Below, in pieces: positions 22,087 through 34,122 of a stretch of 64,000 nucleotides of DNA. This DNA comes from Symsagittifera roscoffensis (taxonomy: Eukaryota; Xenacoelomorpha; Acoela; Convolutidae), in assembly GCF_963678635.1 (NCBI RefSeq), contig NC_087069.1, positions 25,286,303 to 25,350,302 of the forward strand. Reading direction: 5' to 3'. A program made the translations under genes and the position numbers. Every line of letters starts with the position of its first letter. Within the stretch, counting starts at the first letter, position 1. The notes beneath the pieces were generated by a model. It saw only the letters and a list, made by a program, of their open reading frames with translations, did no database searches and had not been told where the DNA came from.

Positions 22087-25000
22087 ATGTCAAGAGACAC
22101 TTTAGGAAACAAACAAACAATCATAATACACAATTGTTTAATTAACGACGAGAAATACAACCTCATAATCACACCACACAGACAATCAGTAGAATATATA
22201 TGAACAAAATGACAAACACTAAGAAAAAAGATAATAAAAAAAAACAATTATTAGGAAAAGATACTTAAAACAAAGAAACGGAGAATCAGAAACAACTGCA
22301 ATACACGAACTTCATAATTTAAAAGACTCAAAAAACAAAAATCACCAAATAAACGAACAATTATTTTTCACAGATTCAGAAACCACATCACAAGCATCAG
22401 TAAAAGGCAAACGGAAAAAAAAATTGCTACAAAAACAAACCAATACGTTTGTACAATTGGAATAAACCAATAAGACACATTAAAATTTACACATTAACTG
22501 TAAAACAACACAAAAATGATTCGAAAAGAAGATGACTCAGAAAATTCAGTACTACCATTATTAATTTTACCATTAACTGAACCTCGCAGACAAATAGAAA
22601 TTTGTAAAAATTTAACTGCAAATTTATTCGAAAAATGAGAAAGTCCAAGCACAAAAGAAGTCCCCGATGTAAAAATCAAAAGACAACTTCTCGATCACTA
22701 TATCCAAGGTTTATGTAGTCTTACATGACACTTTGAAATCAGATCACCAAATGCATTTCCTGACAGACATCTCATTCAAACTGACTATGTAGATATTGAT
22801 TGCTCAAAAGTTTTACACAATACACAAAAACATACAACACCAAAACTCACAAAGAGCAAACTCGATATTTAGAAACGACGAATATTTAGAATATATTCAC
22901 TTTATTTATAGCTATTTTTCTATATTAGAGTTGGATGAACCCAAAGCGATTCACCTACTCAAACATCTCGACATACAATTGTACGACAGGAAATACACAT
23001 AATTTCAACATTTTTAAACGCAATTCGAGAAAACCTAACAAATGATTAAATTACACAAAGTGTTGATCACGATTTACAAAAAATCTTAGCATGGTTCATA
23101 ATCTATTATTTTAGTCACAATATTGAACTTATTGAACAAGCAAAAAGAAATTTTCGACCACAAAGTACAGATGATGAAACTGTACTAGCAGAACAATCAG
23201 ACTATCTATGGGACTCTGAATGGTCTTATGAATTATTTATCAATATACCAACAGATATGTCAAGTCAGGCAATTAGCACTATTACTATTAATAAAGATTA
23301 TGTTAGAGTATATCCACTAACAGTTGACGCAACACCTTTAAACTACATATATTGTTTATACAATTTCCTGAAAGAACAGGAATTAATAGTTTAAATTCCA
23401 CATTCATAAATAATGATAATCTAAACGAAACAAGAAATCTTACACAACAAGATATACAAACCCCATCACATTTTGTAAACGAAGAAATTGTAAAAACAAT
23501 AATAACAACAGAAGCACAACGAAGCATTTCACCTATTCAACGAACTTTTACAACTCCAAACTAAAGAAACCAACGTTACAACAAACAATCATACAATCCA
23601 CAGTAAAACCCTTTGTTGCACAAAAAAATTCACAGATGGATTACCAAACGTTTCGACCAGTAACAAAACCATCATACAAACAACACAAAAAGAGTTTTGC
23701 AGAACATAACTACAAGTATGTCAATGTACCCAAAACAACAAAAACTAAAATAAATACTCAAATATTTGCACAAAGTCAAAATGTATCACAACCAAATTTA
23801 AACTCAGTAAATTTTCATGATCAACCACGATCCTCGCAAGAAGAAAATGGAAACTACCCTTTTCGCAACAACGTAGAAACAACGCAAATAAATACCATAC
23901 TAAAAATCAATCTCACCATTACGCACAAATTTTTTTTTCCATCGGACGATGATGAATACTATAATCAAAATCATCAACGATTTTCCTCAAACCAAGGACC
24001 TCGTTCTTACAGTTTTAATCAACCAGATATTTTCGAACCCCACAAACGAAATGAACAAATAGGACAACCTAGAACTAATCCTACACCTTACAATCATAAT
24101 TTTCAACAACAACATCCAGTTAACTCACATTCATATCAACCAACTCAGATGCATAATGAAATCTCACTCCCATATATTTATAACAACACGAGATAACAAA
24201 AAGCCAACTAACAAATTTTTCTCAAATGCCACACGCCGCAGAATCCCTACAAATGACTATGAATCCATACCTAACTGGTGGATCATCAATAACATCAAAT
24301 AAACCACTAATTTCATTCACAGGCACAGATTCTGAATACTCTGTAGAAGACTATCGAAACGTAGTCAGTCACAGCAAATTTAATTTTAAATATAGGACTT
24401 GAACCAGTAAACACGCCACTCCATCAAAAATGGATACATAGACGCACAGCTCTAATCCAAACTACCCTTGACGGCGCAGCTCAAAAATGGTTTTCAGTTT
24501 TACCTATATAAATAAAATCAGATTGGAAAAGTTTCACACAAGAATTCTCAAAAATGCTTGACTCTGAAAGAAAGAAACAACACCAAAGAGTTTTATGCAA
24601 TGAAATTCGTAGACTACCCAAAGAAACAAAAAAAACAACTGGCAGTAAAAATAGAAACACTAGTCCAAAAAGCATATTCCTTTAATACTCAGGATTCTAA
24701 AAATACAAAAATGACAGAAATGCTAATGATGACTCTAACACCTCAATTGCGAAAAATAGCAATGAAAAAAAGAGCATCACATCCTTCCTCAATCCGAGAA
24801 CCAGATTTATATTTTAGGAAACTGTTAGATAAACTAGAACAAGCTGAAATCACTATGAAATTGGAAGAAACAGAAAACTTAAAACTACAATATGTAAACA
24901 ACCTCCAAACCACTACTTCACAGATAAACAATATCAACGACTCTGATACTGATTTATCCGAGAAAATCACCAAAATTTTGAACATTTACGAGAAAAACCC

Positions 25001-25790
25001 AAATTTCAAAGGCAAAAATCATTCAAAAAATGGTGTAATTATTGTCAACGTTACGGACACAGTATCGCTGAGTGCAGACAAAAACAACAAATCAACCAAA
25101 ATAAACCACAAAAATATAGAGAAGCCAACAAATCTTTTCATCAATACATGAAGAAAGATCAAAATTTACCCAACAAAAACATTCAAAGCAATAATAGTTC
25201 AGGAAAACCACTTCCAAATAACTCCAACTACTCTAGACAACAATCACCCCATAATACAAATTATAGAGGACGATCACCATACCAAAGAAAATCACAGAAT
25301 TTCTCACAAAATAGGTAGAGTCGATCTCAAAGTCGAAATTGTCAAAATCAAAATAACTATTCAAGATCAAACTCAAATCAACACAGATTTAACGACTGAT
25401 CTCATTCAAATTTTAGGAATCGAAATTATTCAAATAATAGATCTAGAAACTCTTCATACAATCAATATACAAATTATTCTAATTATCGGAATAAAAACTA
25501 TTCAAACAATCGAAACCCTAGATGTCAAAACAATCTATCACGCGATTTTTCAAACAACAGAATAAACTGAAAAAATTATCAAAACAGATCACGCAATAAA
25601 TAACAGAACAGAAGCTCAAGCTATAACAACAGACAAAGAAACTATTCTCAATCACCACACAGGAATAACACACGTTATCAAAATTCACAACAAAATTATA
25701 GGAGTAATACATCTAAACATCAAAGACAAATAAATCAAGTACAACCAACTGAAGAAACTCAACCAGATCCCCCGGTATTGAAAATACCGA
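22087..25790 (+). pseudogene. gag: gag of E2b
   Basis: Starts MSRDTLGNKQTIIIHNCLIN. Fragments follow in several frames: helical segment near 23070-23130, Q/N-rich middle (23352-24196), Retrotrans_gag-like domain from 24300 (TALIQTTLDGAAQKWFSVLP near 24450), RKIAMKKRASHPSSIRE near 24755, CCHC knuckle WCNYCQRYGHSIAEC at about 25032-25075, then the R/S/N-rich tail. The knuckle and the capsid block are in different frames. At least ten breaks, so no complete Gag. Confidence 0.82.
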
Positions 25791-27099
25791 AAGCACAGAA
25801 TTGCAATTAAACGACATCAATTGCGAATTCACAGATAGCGAAAACGATACAGAAAACACAATTCCAATTAACATGAAATACGTTGAAAATGACTATGAGC
25901 CTATTATATATGAACAACCGATATATTCTCACATATATCACAACCATGATCAATTTCTTTTAAATTTTTATACAAGACCTATATCCAGTAATACAACAAA
26001 GGAAAAAATACAAAAAATAGTAGAAGTAACAGAAGAAAAACCCACAGAATGCTCAATCACAAATACTATTTCTCAAAACATACCTAACCAGACCTTGAAA
26101 TAGATTTTTAAATAGAGCAGAATCAAATATTGTAAACATTCCCACTTGGAATGAGATCAAAACTCTACACCCACAATTAATACCCTTCAAAACAACAAGT
26201 AGACTAGCAACCGCACAAGGATCAACCTTAACAAACTATGAAAAAATCCAATTCTTCATTGTTCGCACTCGAACAATGGAACAACACAAATTCGTGAGCA
26301 AACCATTCAAACAAACATTCCACATCACTGATATAAAACAAAATATTATTGGAATTCCATTCATCACAAAATACATACCAACAATAAATATCTCAAAATA
26401 GTAGAATTCAGATAAAAGACAAATACACAAGAATGAAAAACACCTATTTGACATTTTTTCAAAGAATAATCAAACAACCACCATTTTTCTCTAAATTTTA
26501 CCCCATATACAATCAGGAACGAAAACACCTGAAATCACTATCAGGAAGTTTGTATAACTTTTCGATCGAACACATTCACCAATATGATAAAGAGGAAAAC
26601 AAACAACATCTCTTTATGTCTGACCTTGAATTCAGACCAATTCACAAACTTTTCCGAGTAACAATTTCATCTATTAAACACATGAGAGTCTCAAACTCTG
26701 ATATATAACAATTTTCCATATTAAATTACCTTACCTCTAGAACTTTTATGTTATTGTGAAACTAACGTAACAATTTCTCCCAGAAAATAAATAGCATATA
26801 GACTAAATAATGTTTTACAACTATTAGATATTTGTCAGTCACCAATTCCCGATGAAGAATTGTCAATTAATAAAACTTTAAGCAATGAAAAACGAAATAC
26901 AGATTATTTTACAAAGACACCTATTTCAAACCAACATTTCAAATTTCATAATTATTTGATTTTCAACACTCTCAGATAACACAATAAAAATGGAACAACT
27001 AGCTGACCTTTTATCAAAATACCCAAAAGTTTATGCAACATCAAAACTTGAGTTGGAAAAATAAATTCACAATTACATTTAACCCTAAAACCCTACCCC
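24499..27099 (+). repeat. Internal tandem duplication unit 1 (E2b gag-pro)
   Basis: About 2.6 kb from the capsid domain (at LPI-IKSDWK) to the RT upstream region (HLTLKP). At 27095-27103 the sequence leaves the pol context and returns to the capsid context in direct orientation. Confidence 0.85.
25800..26708 (+). pseudogene. Protease region of E2b, first copy
   Basis: Acidic linker (VENDYEPIIYEQPIY) then DLEIDF followed by a stop. The bases that should encode the DSG active site are deleted near 26100-26115. The downstream protease block FHITDIKQNIIGIPFITKY remains (about 26320). This copy lies inside the first unit of the internal tandem duplication. Confidence 0.75.
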
Positions 27100-27103
27100 T
27101 TTA

Positions 27104-28365
27104 CCTATAGAAATAAAATCAGATTGGAAAAGATTCACACAAGATTTCTCAAAAATGTTTGACTCAGAAAGAAATAAACAACACCAAAGAGTTTTATGCA
27201 ATGAAATTCGTAGACTACCCAATGAAACAAAAAAACAACTGGCAGTAAGAATAGAAACACTAGTCTAAAAAGCATAATCCGTTAATACTCAGGATTCTAA
27301 AAATACAAAAATGACAGAAATCCTAATGATGACTCTAACACCGCAATTGCGAAAAATAGCAATGAAAAAAAGAGCATCACATCCTTCCTCAATCCGAGAA
27401 CCAGATTTGTATTTTAGGAAACTAGTAGATAAACTAGAACACGCAGAAATCACTATGAAACTAGAAGAAAAAAACTTAAAATTTCAATATGTAAACAACA
27501 TCCAAACCACTACTTCACAGATAAACAATATCAACGACTCTGATTACAGAATATCCAAAAAATCACCGAATTTTTAATTATCTACGAAAAAAAAACCCGA
27601 ATTTCTAAAGGCAAACCATCATTCAAAAAATGATGTAATTATTGTGGACGATACGGACACAGTATCGCTGAATGCAGACAAAAACAACAAAATAACCAAA
27701 TAAAACACAAAAATAGAGATCCCAACAAATCTTTTCTTCAATACATGAAGAACGATCAAAATTTACCCATCAAAAATATTCATAGTAATATTAGTTCAAG
27801 AAAACCACTTCCAAATAACTCCAACTACTCTAGACAACAATCACCCTATAATTTAAAATATAGAGGACAATTACCATACCAAAGAAATTCACAAAATTTC
27901 TCACAAAACAGATATAGCCGATCACATAGTCGAAATAGTCAATATCAAAAAAAACTATTCAAGATCAATTTCAAACCAACACATATTTAACGACAGATCT
28001 AATTCAACTTCTAGAAATAGAAATTATCCAAATAATCGATCTAGAAACTCTTCATACAATCGATATAGAATTTATTCTAACGATCGGAATAAAAACTATT
28101 CAAACAATCGAAACCCCAGACATCAAAAGAATCGATCACGCGGTTTTTCTAACAACAGATTAAAGTATAAAAATTATCAAGTTAAATCACGCGATAACTC
28201 ACAGAACAGAAGCTCAAGCTATAACAACAGACAAAGGAACTGCTCTCAATCACCACATAGGAATAACACACGTTATCAAAATTCACAACAAAGTTAAAGG
28301 AGTAATACACCTAAACAACAAAGAAAAATAAATCAAGTACAATCAACTGAAGAAACTCAACCAGA
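27104..28365 (+). pseudogene. gag C-terminal half, duplicated copy in E2b
   Basis: Repeats the capsid C-terminal block (TEILMMTLTPQLRKIAMKKR at about 27311-27370), a CCHC knuckle WCNYCGRYGHSIAEC at about 27630 with the Trp codon changed to stop, and the R/S/N-rich tail (27745-27990). The tail ends in a run of 13 C at 28366-28378, where the other copies have 5 or 6. Confidence 0.78.
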
Positions 28366-28405
28366 CCCCCCCCCCCCCGAATTTGACATTAGCGAAAGCA
28401 TAGAA

Positions 28406-29127
28406 TTGCAATTAAACAACATCAGTTGCGAATTCACAGATAGCGAAACCGATACAGAAAACACAATTTCAATTAAGATGAATAACGTTGAAAATGATTA
28501 TAAGCCTATTATATATGAACAACCAATTTATTCTCACAGATATCAAAACCATGACCAATTTCTTTTGAACTATTATACAAGACCAGTATCAAATAGCACA
28601 ACAAAAAAAATTAAAAAAATAGCAGAAGAAATAAAAGAAGAAAAACCCACAGAATGCTCAAGCACAAATAACATTTATCAAAACATACCCAACGAAACAC
28701 ATTTACAAAAAGCAAAAATATGGAAAATTCCATACTTTAAGAAATTCCAAAATCAAACTAATTGCAAACACCAGACCTTGAAATAGATTTTTCAATCGAG
28801 TCTGGAGCAGAATCAGTTAAAATAAACATTACCACTTGGAATGAGATCAAAATTCTACATCCACAATTGATACCCTTCAAAACAACAAGTAGACTAGCAA
28901 CTGCACAACGATCAACCTCAACAAGTTATGGAACAATACAACTCTTCCTTGTTCCCACTCGAACAATGGAACAAAAAAAACTCATGTGCGAACCATTTAA
29001 ACAAACCTTCCATATCACTGATATAAAACACAATATCATGGGATTACCATTCATTACTAAATATATACCAACAATAAATATCCTAAATAGTAAAATACAT
29101 ATAAAAGACAAATACACACCAATTTAA
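28406..29127 (+). pseudogene. Protease of E2b, second copy, active-site Asp changed
   Basis: Linker ENDYKPIIYEQPIY, then PDLEIDFSIESGAESVKINI. The motif reads ESGA where E1 and E3 have DSGA, so the catalytic Asp is Glu. FHITDIKHNIMGLPFITKY follows, supplying the second protease motif. With the deletion in the first copy, E2b has no canonical protease. Confidence 0.8.
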
Positions 29128-29139
29128 AACACCTCTTTG

Positions 29140-30600
29140 ACATTCTTTCAAAGAATAAACAATTAACATCAATTTTTCTCAAAATTTTATATATATTTTA
29201 TATATTTCCCTCATATATAATCAGGAGCGAAAACACCTGAAACCATTATCAGAAAACATGTATAAATTTTCGATTAAACAAATTCGCCAATTTTAAAAGA
29301 GCAAAACAAACAACATCTCTTCATGTCTGAACTTGAATTCAGACCAAGTCACAAATTTTTCCGAGTAACAATTTCATCTATTAAAAACATGAAAGACTCA
29401 AACTCTGATATGATTTCTCTACAAATATATAACAATTCCCCCATATAAATTAACCTTACCACTAAGACTCTTAGGTTATTGTGAAACTAACGCAGCAACT
29501 TCTCCCACAAAGGAAGTAGCGTATAGAGTAAATAATATATTACAACTATTAGATATATGTCAATCAACAATTCTTGATGAAAAATTGTCAATTAATAATT
29601 TTAAAGCAATGAAAAACGTAAAACAGACTATTTTAAAAGCACCCTATTTCAAACCAACATTTCAAATTTCAAAAAATACGACACAACAGCAAAAATTTCT
29701 GTCAATGTTTAATTTTCAACACTCAAACAACACAAAAAGAATTCGAACAACTAGCTGACCTATTTTTAAAATACCCAAAAGTTTACGCATTATCAAAGTT
29801 TGATGTAGGAAAAATAAATTCATCATTACATTTACCCCTAAAATCTGACGCAGTCTTCAAAAACAACGAACAAGTAGGGCCTCAATTCACTTGCAAGATA
29901 AATTTACCGATTACTTGAAATACTAGAACAAAATCATCTCTCCAGTAAATAAAGAAGAACAGCCAGAAGGTAACACATTTATACATCCCGTTATCATCTT
30001 AGCGAAAGGAGAATCATTATAAATCGATCTAGTTGCAAGATATTTAAATTCACTCATTGATGAACCTAAATGTAATTGGCCTATTGAACCAATTCAAGTA
30101 ATTCTCACAAAAATAAACGGTAAATACTTCACAACAGCAGATATGAATAGTGCTTATAATCAAATGCCACTAGATGAACAATCACGACAATTAACACAAT
30201 TCGTTATTGGAAATCAATAATACGAACTCAAAAGATTTTTCTATGGAATTTCCATAGGACCAGCAGCATTTACGAGAAAAATTTTCAGACCATTAATACT
30301 CAATAAAAATTCAATTACATATTTAGACGATGTTTTTATGCAATACAAACAAAAGACGAAATGTTTACTGTCTTAGAAAAATATACTCAAATGTCATTAC
30401 AAGAAAACGTGAAAGCAGCCCCAGATAAATCACACTTTTTCTTAACACGAGTAAAATTCCTTGGTTATTTTATAGAAAGAAGCACTACAACTTCATTAAA
30501 GACGCAATCCAAAAATTCCAACCACTCTCAAATAAGAAAAAAATACAAGAACTTCTTGGAATGTTGGACTTCCTAAGTAATTACGCATAAAAATTCAGCT
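29140..30600 (+). pseudogene. pol: Reverse transcriptase of E2b
   Basis: RT motifs in order: SPVNKEEQPEGNTFIHPVII, ARYLNSLIDEPKCNWPIEPI, KYFTTADMNSAYNQMPLDEQ, FYGISIGPAAF and SITYLDDVFMQ. Both TADM and YLDD catalytic motifs are intact, but stops occur (for example at 30019 and after GNQ near 30220) and there is a deletion after GPAAFT. It would have copied element RNA into DNA. Confidence 0.85.
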
Positions 30601-31055
30601 ATACTTAAGACCAATTTACAACATCCTTAGACAGCAAAATAATTTCGAATGGACAACAGAACATCAAAAGCGATTCAAAGAGATAAAAACTCTTCTCACC
30701 GAACAATTATCAAACACTATTCCAAATCACGATGAGCCATTTTATGCTATGAGCGACACCTCAATTTTGGCATCGGCGCAGCATTATTACAATCTCACAA
30801 TGGAATAAACAAAATGAACCTCATTTTAGCAAATTCTAGACTATTTACACAAACTGAACTTAGACTTTCTACCCTTATGAGAGAATGCACAGCTATAATA
30901 TATACACTTACAGAATATGAGTTTTTAATACTTGGATCCAAACATCCAACAGTTTTTTTTACAGATCAATAACCCATAATTTTCCTTTTTACAGAAAAGT
31001 CAAACTCAAATCAATTTTTATAGATTCTAATGAAATTTCCAAATTTACACATAGT
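30601..31055 (+). pseudogene. RNase H of E2b
   Basis: Weak but alignable to E3: EPFYAMSDTS, RECTAIIYTLTEYEFLILGS in shifted frames, HPTVFFTDQ then TAA. The first catalytic Asp is retained (MSDTS). The TAA at 30970-30972 is at the same codon as a TAA in E3 (49902-49904). Confidence 0.75.
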
Positions 31056-31890
31056 TACACATTTTCAATCAAAAACCACGAAAACCGATAATGTTCACAG
31101 CAAATTCTTTAAAAAACACACAAGATTATTGTCAACCCACCAAAAAATCAGTATGTTATAATCTACCACTCTACACCCATGATGAACATCATTTTCATCA
31201 TCCACAAATCTTAAAATTAGCTTTCGGAACACACACCGAATGGATTTTAAACAGAGACAAAAAACACAACGAAATTTAATAGAAAGTACCAAAAAAATTG
31301 TTACAAAGACAAAACATAAATTCCCAAATAATTTCTCGATTTACTCCAGCTACAAATTTTCAAAATCGGAACAAATGCTTTAATTCCAAACTTTACAACG
31401 CAAAAAAGAATCTCTAAAAAAATACAACCACTCCAAAAATGACCCTATCAAATAATTGTTTAACCCACGGATATAACATACAAACTTACAGACTTGAACA
31501 AAAAAGGAATCGTTCAACATCGAAACAATCTCTTACCTTACTACCTAAAAGAGTACGCACTTCGATAACTGACTAAATTATACTCTTTTACAGGACTTAA
31601 AGTCATTGAGAATGTTTAAAACAAACACTGATATACAAGTTATACAAAAACGATTAGATAAAAAAGAAAAAGAACCTTCTGAACACATATCAAAAAACGT
31701 AGACAACAAAAAGATACCTGAAATAGAAAAAAACGGATAATACAAGACAAAATTATACCACAAGATCAAAAAAAATCTCCACATAGATAATCATCACGAC
31801 TTCGAGATCATCCACAAAAAGATTACAAAACATTCATCCCACAATCTAAAATAATAAAAAAAGTTGAATTTCAAAAACCACCTCAAATTC
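31056..31890 (+). pseudogene. Integrase C-terminal remnant of E2b
   Basis: At about 31056-31062 the sequence jumps from the end of RNase H to a point after the integrase core. About 1.44 kb present in E3 (49989-51432) is missing, removing the zinc domain and the whole DD35E core. What remains is the C-terminal part (ILKLAFGTHTEWILNRDKK at about 31207, then a GPY/F-like region near 31430 and a Lys-rich tail). No integrase could be made. Confidence 0.8.
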
Positions 31891-32454
31891 ATTCACATCT
31901 TCACCTCTTGAAGATACTTTCATGGACTGAACATTTTTCTCAAAATTCATGTTGAAAAGCCTATGAACAAATTAGTTCAAATTCAGCCAGCTAGAAGGTT
32001 TTCCCAATCATCGCCTCATTTTTAACATGACTTCATTAGCCGACAAACAACCACCCTCAAGCTAATCTCTAAAATTAATTCAAAGACCTCAAGGTCAAAA
32101 ATGAGCAAACACTAAACATTGACACCTGAATTAAACAAAGTTTCAAAGTTACAACTCTCTCCTATCAAGCAACACAAAGGTCAACAATATTGTACCAACT
32201 TAGACCTCAAAAACACCTCAGGCAAAAATATTAAATTAGCCTAAAGAACAAAATGGACATGATCATTTAGCCTAAAGTACGAATATCTCTTAGTGACCCC
32301 CAATCAACCGATAAATAACGACAAAACAAAGAAGAAACTTAGGAGCTCTCCAATTTTTCCCCTCTCAAAAATTGCCGAAACCCAACCCACTTGTCAAAAT
32401 ATCAATAATTAATTTGACCACACTCGATTTTAGCCTCAAAAAACAAAAAATAAT
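31891..32454 (+). other. E2b spacer between pol and membrane ORF
   Basis: About 560 bases with many stops in all frames, alignable to 52200-52800 in E3. Possible intron or untranslated sequence. No gene seen. Confidence 0.5.
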
Positions 32455-32739
32455 TTGACAAAGAAATCATTTCTGCAAATGCTATCTTCTCAAGCAGTTC
32501 ATAAAACTCAGAACAAACTTTCAAATTGTTTTTCAATAATTTCCAACTTTTTCAAATTTTTTATAAATTTCATATCCAACATTTTCGAACTATTCATCCT
32601 CACCCTGATAATTTTATGCAACTTTTTCATCATTTGTTATTCCCTAGCTCGAACCTACATAACCCTCTCCAAAATCATTGACCACCTCTTTGGGTACAAT
32701 AATTCTAAAACCTATCTAAATGTTCAAACATCTATTTAG
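32455..32739 (+). pseudogene. Small hydrophobic membrane ORF of E2b
   Basis: 94 codons with one or two predicted membrane segments (FELFILTLIILCNFFIICYS). The equivalent frame in E3 (52814-53056) has the same layout. No family recognised. It may be the membrane anchor or leader of the adjoining X1 product. Confidence 0.45.
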
Positions 32740-32944
32740 TAGAACAGATGTTTTCCTCCTTTTTATAAATTTTCTCACATTTTTAACATCCCAAATAATG
32801 ATAGTATGTTAATGTATGAAAAAAGCTATCGGACCTTCGCATTAGCTTCGATACTTTTAATCCTTTTTATTGAAGAATAATATAGTAAACACAAAATTTC
32901 TTCTTAACTAACTTTCAGAACATTTTTTCAAAATTGCTAATCAG

Positions 32945-34060
32945 CAACCCCCACATCAATCCCAACAACAACGTCCTAAGATCCTACAACAACACCAACA
33001 AATATTCAAACAAATATCCCTCAATCATCAACACGCATCTCTTTTTAAGACAGTCCATAACCATTTGAAGAAAGACACGCACGATTGTCCGAACCATTAG
33101 AACCAGTAACTCGGCAAGCACCTCTAAGCGAACCACATTACGAACCAGTATATAATATAAATCCCCCTCTCCAACAAGATCTTAATAGAGCAAGATCTTA
33201 ATATAGCAAGATCTTAATAGAGCAAGACACCAAATTCAAAACCAAAATACACTCGGAATCAATAGACAAATTATTCATCCACGACGAAATAGAAATTTAC
33301 AAAACCCCGAGTTCAATTCAGCATACATCACTCACCTACAAAAATCCTATAAACCTTTCTAGCAGTACAATTCAAAGTACCCCAGAGACTCCATTACAAT
33401 AAAACACATCGAACATTCCCTCAGATTATTTAGGTTCAACCCATACATCTGAACAAATCAGAGAAAGCCTTTTAACCCCACAGCCACTACACAACATCTC
33501 CCATTTTGAATGACACAAGCTTTCACCCAAGGCGAACCAAATTTAATAAATGACCCAATAGACGTTTCATTTGACAGATCTTTGTCACTACCTGGAACTC
33601 TTTCACTTCCCTCAACACATTCTCTAACTTCAATTTCACGAACACCATTTCCTCCAAATTTTCCTATAAATCTCGACGCCAGATATAGAGAAAGTTCAAC
33701 AAGTAACATATAACTACGATTAGATTGGAACACATTCGTAGCATCCCCTCCGTTATTTGGACAACATCACAAAAGTCCCAGATTACACAACTGGGCACTA
33801 AATAGATTGGAATATCGACAGGACATTCACAAAGATATGCAAGATCACAATATACAAATACATAGACAAGACAACTTAACAATGAAATTCGAACTCACAG
33901 TAAAACTAAACAATATAATTCACAATCCCTTACCCCTGGCACCTCCAAATATAACAGCTCAATCTTTACCTCCCACGTTTGTAACCACAGAGGTAATCTA
34001 CAAATACGATAGATACACAAAAAAGACAATAGTATGTATCACCTTTTATAATCCATATTG
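32945..34060 (+). pseudogene. ORF X1 of E2b, Pro/Ser/Thr-rich, unrecognised
   Basis: Starts near a conserved possible splice acceptor (GCTAATCAG then CAACCCC). Segments conserved with E3 include FEERHARLSEP, PSDYLGST, MTQAFTQGEPNLINDP, LPSTHSL and LRLDWNTF. The reading frame is broken several times. The composition suggests a disordered or glycosylated region. No known domain seen. Confidence 0.5.
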
Positions 34061-34122
34061 AGCACTATCATACACATGTGTATTTTAAAGTTAATAATTT
34101 TTCAAATTCTTTTCTTTTCAAC

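Larger units (their letters stand above)
17261..23290. repeat. Large tandem duplication, copy 2
   Basis: Second copy of 10621-17263. It lacks about 774 bp equivalent to 10924-11697 (the BEL RNase H part) and continues past the duplication end in gag into the rest of E2b. Similarity is high by eye through LTR, leader and flank, with scattered substitutions and small indels, so the event is not recent on the scale of raw sequencing error. Confidence 0.85.
27100..29845 (+). repeat. Internal tandem duplication unit 2 (E2b gag-pro)
   Basis: About 2.75 kb that repeats unit 1 and then continues into RT. The units differ by many substitutions and indels. Confidence 0.85.
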
